7,881 nt of DNA from JBGPOS01 sp041488155 (GTDB lineage Bacteria; Chloroflexota; Dehalococcoidia; Tepidiformales; Tepidiformaceae), in NCBI GenBank assembly GCA_041488155.1, contig JBGPOS010000108.1, positions 1 through 7,881 on the forward strand. The letters run 5' to 3'. Both the position numbers and the translations under genes were made by a program. Below, in pieces: positions 5,983 through 7,881 of the stretch (within the stretch, counting starts at the first letter, position 1; each line of letters begins with the position of its first letter). The notes under the pieces were generated by a model that was not told where the DNA came from, searched no databases, and saw only the letters and a program-made list of their open reading frames with translations.

Positions 5983-6411
5983 ATGCACAGGCCAATGATG
6001 AAAAGCGCGAAGCTCCTGAGCGCAGTCACGCCGACCGCCGGAGCGGCGGGCGCCACGAGCATCAACGGGAGCATCATCGATTGCTCCGGATTCGACGGAT
6101 GCGCGATCGCGGTGCACTTCGGGGCCATTGTGGCCGGCGCCGCCACCTCCATCAAGGCACAGGCTGGCAACGATTCGGGGCTCTCGGATGCGGCGGACAT
6201 CGCGGGAACCTCGGTCACCATCGCGGACACCGATGATGACAAAGTCTTTTACATCGACGTCCAGCGTCCGCAGAAGCAATACCTGCGTCTGGTCGTGAGC
6301 CGAGCGACGCAGAACGCGACGCTCACCGCTGTCTATTTGCTTTATGATTCGAAGGTGGAGCCCGTGTCCCAGGCCGCCGCTGTCGCAGGGGCCATCGCCG
6401 TGGCGCCCTAG
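5983..6411 (+). CDS. Phage head-region protein of unknown function, predicted beta-rich
   Basis: A 142-residue protein located between portal-MuF and prohead protease. The middle (about 30-120) alternates short hydrophobic stretches with polar turns: GFDGCAIAVHFGAIV (36-50), TSVTIADTDDDKVFYIDV (76-93), QYLRLVVSRATQNATLTAVY (99-118). This suggests a beta-sandwich. The pattern recalls small proteins seen next to capsid genes in many siphophages, in which a GFDG/FGAI-like strand precedes a VxY-like strand and a YLRxxV strand; I cannot name a characterised member. The Ala-rich tail (AAAVAGAIAVAP) is low in complexity. The 10-base Shine-Dalgarno match implies high copy number, which would fit a capsid decoration or head-stabilising protein; that is inference. 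In-frame ATGs at 5995 and 5998 are alternatives, but the spacing supports 5983. Confidence 0.85.
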   Translation: MHRPMMKSAKLLSAVTPTAGAAGATSINGSIIDCSGFDGCAIAVHFGAIVAGAATSIKAQAGNDSGLSDAADIAGTSVTIADTDDDKVFYIDVQRPQKQYLRLVVSRATQNATLTAVYLLYDSKVEPVSQAAAVAGAIAVAP

Positions 6412-6437
6412 GCGGGGCTCCCACAGTAGGAGGGATC

Positions 6438-7061
6438 ATGCTGAGGATTCTGGAAACGCGCTTCTTCAAGGGCACGGAGCTGCGGCTGTCGGGCAGCGAC
6501 ACCGCGCCGGTGCTCGAAGGTTACATCGCCGTCTTCGATCAGCTGTCGGATGACCTCGGCGGCTGGCGCGAGAAGATCACGCCCGGCGCTTTCGCCGACA
6601 CGATCAAAGCGCAGGACATCCGTGCGCTCTGGAACCACGAGAACGATCTGGTTCTGGGGCGCAACACGGCAGGCACGCTGGAGCTGTCCGAGGATGCCAC
6701 CGGCCTGGCGTTCAAGAACACACCGCCGGACACCACCTGGTTTCGCGATCGGATCGTCAGCTTGAAGCGCAAGGACGTGACGGGGTCGAGCTTCGGCTTC
6801 TACACCGATGCCGATGAATGGGGCACCGAGCCGGACGGGACCCGCATCCGCAGCCTCAAAAAAGTCACGCTCGTCGAAGTCAGCCCGGGCGTAACCTTCC
6901 CGGCCTATCCGCAGGCCTCGACCGAAATGGCGCGCCGCTCGATGGACGCCTGGCTGGCTGCGGAGGCCGACAAATTGAAGGGGGCTGGACAACCGGCCGC
7001 CGATCTGGTACAGATGGAAGTGCGAAAGCGGCGTCTGCAACTGCAGCGCCAGGTTCTCTGA
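6438..7061 (+). CDS. HK97-family prohead protease (S78)
   Basis: A 207-residue maturation protease that assembles inside the prohead, removes the delta domain of the capsid protein and then itself. Signs: EGYIAVFDQLSDDLGGWREK (27-46), IKAQDIRALWNHE with catalytic H67, GRNTAGTLELSEDATGL (74-90), the Ser motif VTGSSFGF with S118 as probable nucleophile, and VTLVEVSPGVTFPAYPQA (143-160) with E147, which closes the fold. Residues ~165-207 are a charged helical tail ending in repeated Arg/Leu, of the kind usually trimmed by self-cleavage. The start has AGGAGG (6428-6433) four bases upstream of the ATG, a strong but closely spaced site. The preceding gap is 26 bases, and the next gene is the capsid protein, the usual order for HK97-type heads. 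Confidence 0.95.
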   Translation: MLRILETRFFKGTELRLSGSDTAPVLEGYIAVFDQLSDDLGGWREKITPGAFADTIKAQDIRALWNHENDLVLGRNTAGTLELSEDATGLAFKNTPPDTTWFRDRIVSLKRKDVTGSSFGFYTDADEWGTEPDGTRIRSLKKVTLVEVSPGVTFPAYPQASTEMARRSMDAWLAAEADKLKGAGQPAADLVQMEVRKRRLQLQRQVL

Positions 7062-7121
7062 AACTCTAATCCACCCCCGACTGCGCTGTGCGGGTCGCCG
7101 CGGGCCACCTGCCTGGAGCGG

Positions 7122-7160
7122 ATGTTCCAGGCAAGGCGCCAGCAGCACGGAAGGGCGTGA
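7122..7160 (+). CDS. Possible 12-codon upstream reading frame in the capsid leader
   Basis: ATG 7122 opens MFQARRQQHGRA and stops at TGA 7158-7160. GGAG (7115-7118) lies three bases upstream, rather close. The ATG sits in the loop of hairpin 1 and the stop lies seven bases before hairpin 2. A 12-codon frame easily arises by chance, so this is only a candidate leader peptide. Confidence 0.2.
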   Translation: MFQARRQQHGRA

Positions 7161-7213
7161 CGCCTACCACCGGGGCAGAGCTTCCCGGTGAGCTGTCACC
7201 TAGACGGTTCACC

Positions 7214-7218
7214 GGAGG
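7214..7218 (+). promoter_or_regulatory. Shine-Dalgarno GGAGG of the major capsid gene
   Basis: GGAGG stands nine bases before ATG 7228 and fixes the capsid start. Its first two G residues (7214-7215) can pair with C7185 and C7186 in the 11-bp hairpin described for the leader, so access may be regulated. Confidence 0.8.
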
Positions 7219-7227
7219 AATCTGCCC

Positions 7228-7881
7228 ATGTCAGTCCTCAAATCCCAAGAGCTTCGAAAGCTGAACCTCGGTCTGCACGAGCAGATGACGGCCCTCCTGA
7301 AGAAGGCCGCCGACGAGAAGCGTTCCATGACTGCCGAGGAGTCGGCGTCGTGGGACAAGATGGACGCCGACTTCATCCTGCGCGAGAAGGAGATCGCGGA
7401 GGTCGAAAAGGGCATCGCGCGTGAAGAGAGGCTGTCGCAGCGCGAAGCGGAGCTCCGGAAGCTCGATCCCCGCCGCGCCGGCCGCGATGGCGACCCCGAG
7501 GGCTTCCGCGGCGATGGCCGCCACCCCGCCACGCCGGAGAGTCGGGCCAAGGCCACCCGTGTGCTCCGTGCCTTCATGTCGCAGCACCCCAGCAGCTGGG
7601 ACGATGAGGTGCGGGCGGAGGTCAAGCGCGTCCAGGCCGACCTCCCGAAGGAAATCCGCGCCCTCAGCGCCGTGACCGGTTCGGCCGGAGCGTTCACGAT
7701 CGCGCAGGACTTCATGCCGGAGCTCGACCGGGCGTACAAGTCCTACTCCGGCATCATCCAGGCCGGCAGGCTCGTTCCCACGGATGACGGAGCGGACCTG
7801 CCCTGGCCGAAGATGGACGACACCGGCAACGTCGGCGCCCGGCTCGCCGAGGGCTCGGCCGCCAACGACACCACGGACCCG
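7228..7881 (+). CDS. Major capsid protein, HK97 gp5-like (3' end outside the window)
   Basis: The first 218 residues of the main shell protein; the frame is open at the window edge. Residues 1-~145 are a charged, mostly helical delta domain: a coiled-coil-like stretch (about 8-80, many Leu, Lys and Glu), a Gly/Arg/Asp-rich loop (81-104), and a second helical part up to KEIRALS. This domain acts as built-in scaffold in HK97 and is removed by the protease. Cleavage probably falls near RALSAVTGSAGAFTIAQ (144-160), after which the shell fold begins with DFMPELDRAYKSYSGI, an N-arm-like segment. RLVPTDDGADLPWPKMDD (181-198) is the expected E-loop; K195 lies in it, but whether it forms HK97-style cross-links cannot be seen. 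The start ATG has GGAGG nine bases upstream. No separate scaffold gene is seen, as expected with a delta domain. Confidence 0.93.
   Translation, partial: MSVLKSQELRKLNLGLHEQMTALLKKAADEKRSMTAEESASWDKMDADFILREKEIAEVEKGIAREERLSQREAELRKLDPRRAGRDGDPEGFRGDGRHPATPESRAKATRVLRAFMSQHPSSWDDEVRAEVKRVQADLPKEIRALSAVTGSAGAFTIAQDFMPELDRAYKSYSGIIQAGRLVPTDDGADLPWPKMDDTGNVGARLAEGSAANDTTDP

Larger units (their letters stand above)
7062..7227 (+). promoter_or_regulatory. Structured 166-base leader of the major capsid gene
   Basis: The longest gap in the window, with no full gene but dense symmetry. Hairpin 1: TGCCTGGA (7110-7117) with TCCAGGCA (7126-7133), loop of eight. Hairpin 2: CACCGGG (7168-7174) with CCCGGTG (7184-7190). 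Hairpin 3: GGTGA (7187-7191) with TCACC (7196-7200). Hairpin 4: 7185-7195 with 7205-7215, eleven pairs including two G-U, whose right arm includes the first two bases of the capsid Shine-Dalgarno. Hairpins 2, 3 and 4 share bases and exclude one another. No T-run follows any stem, so I see no intrinsic terminator. The arrangement suggests translational control of capsid synthesis; no known RNA family is recognised. Confidence 0.5.

Noticed and set aside
6408..7148. A 246-codon minus-strand frame opposite the prohead protease and part of the capsid leader
   Set aside because: It is antisense to a well-supported protease, with low-complexity composition typical of GC-rich shadows.
1..7881. CRISPR array, tRNA, insertion sequence, att site, toxin-antitoxin or defence genes
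   Set aside because: I looked for regular repeats, cloverleaf-like arms, transposase motifs and defence domains and found none; the window is fully explained by phage genes.

Overview
The window is a single-strand, tightly packed stretch of a tailed dsDNA phage or prophage with an HK97-type head. It runs from the end of a regulatory/recombination block, through the DNA packaging genes, into the head genes. All eleven supported genes are on the + strand. Several overlap by a few bases or are separated by short gaps. The DNA is G+C-rich (I judge roughly two thirds) with strong G/C preference at third codon positions, so the host is a high-GC bacterium. I see no host gene, tRNA, att site or integrase, so neither the host taxon nor the lysogenic state can be named.

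Layout. (1) 19-937: a small XRE-like helix-turn-helix protein, a RuvC-like Holliday junction nuclease, and a second small helix-turn-helix protein, all overlapping. (2) 938-1027: a short A+T-richer spacer. (3) 1028-3656: HNH endonuclease, then small terminase (P27 type) and large terminase. A 96-base spacer lies between HNH and terS and is my best candidate for the cos region, by analogy with HK97. (4) 3634-3831: a 65-residue protein with two predicted membrane helices, overlapping the genes on both sides. (5) 3828-5924: a 698-residue protein joining an HK97-type portal to a Mu gpF-like minor head domain. (6) 5983-6411: a 142-residue unknown, probably beta-rich protein behind a hairpin and an exceptionally strong Shine-Dalgarno. 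(7) 6438-7061: prohead protease. (8) 7062-7227: a structured 166-base leader. (9) 7228 to the window edge: the first 218 residues of the HK97-fold major capsid protein, including its delta (scaffold) domain.

How it works together. RuvC would resolve branched or concatemeric replication DNA. TerS, TerL and HNH would recognise, cut and translocate the genome through the portal ring. The MuF domain, delta domain and protease build and mature the prohead. The parts I find least ordinary are the leader before the capsid gene, where an 11-bp hairpin can cover part of the capsid Shine-Dalgarno and competes with a second hairpin; the portal-MuF fusion; the helix-turn-helix/RuvC/helix-turn-helix cassette; and the membrane protein inside the packaging operon. 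None is a demonstrated new system. Each comes from reading the sequence without database searches or folding software.
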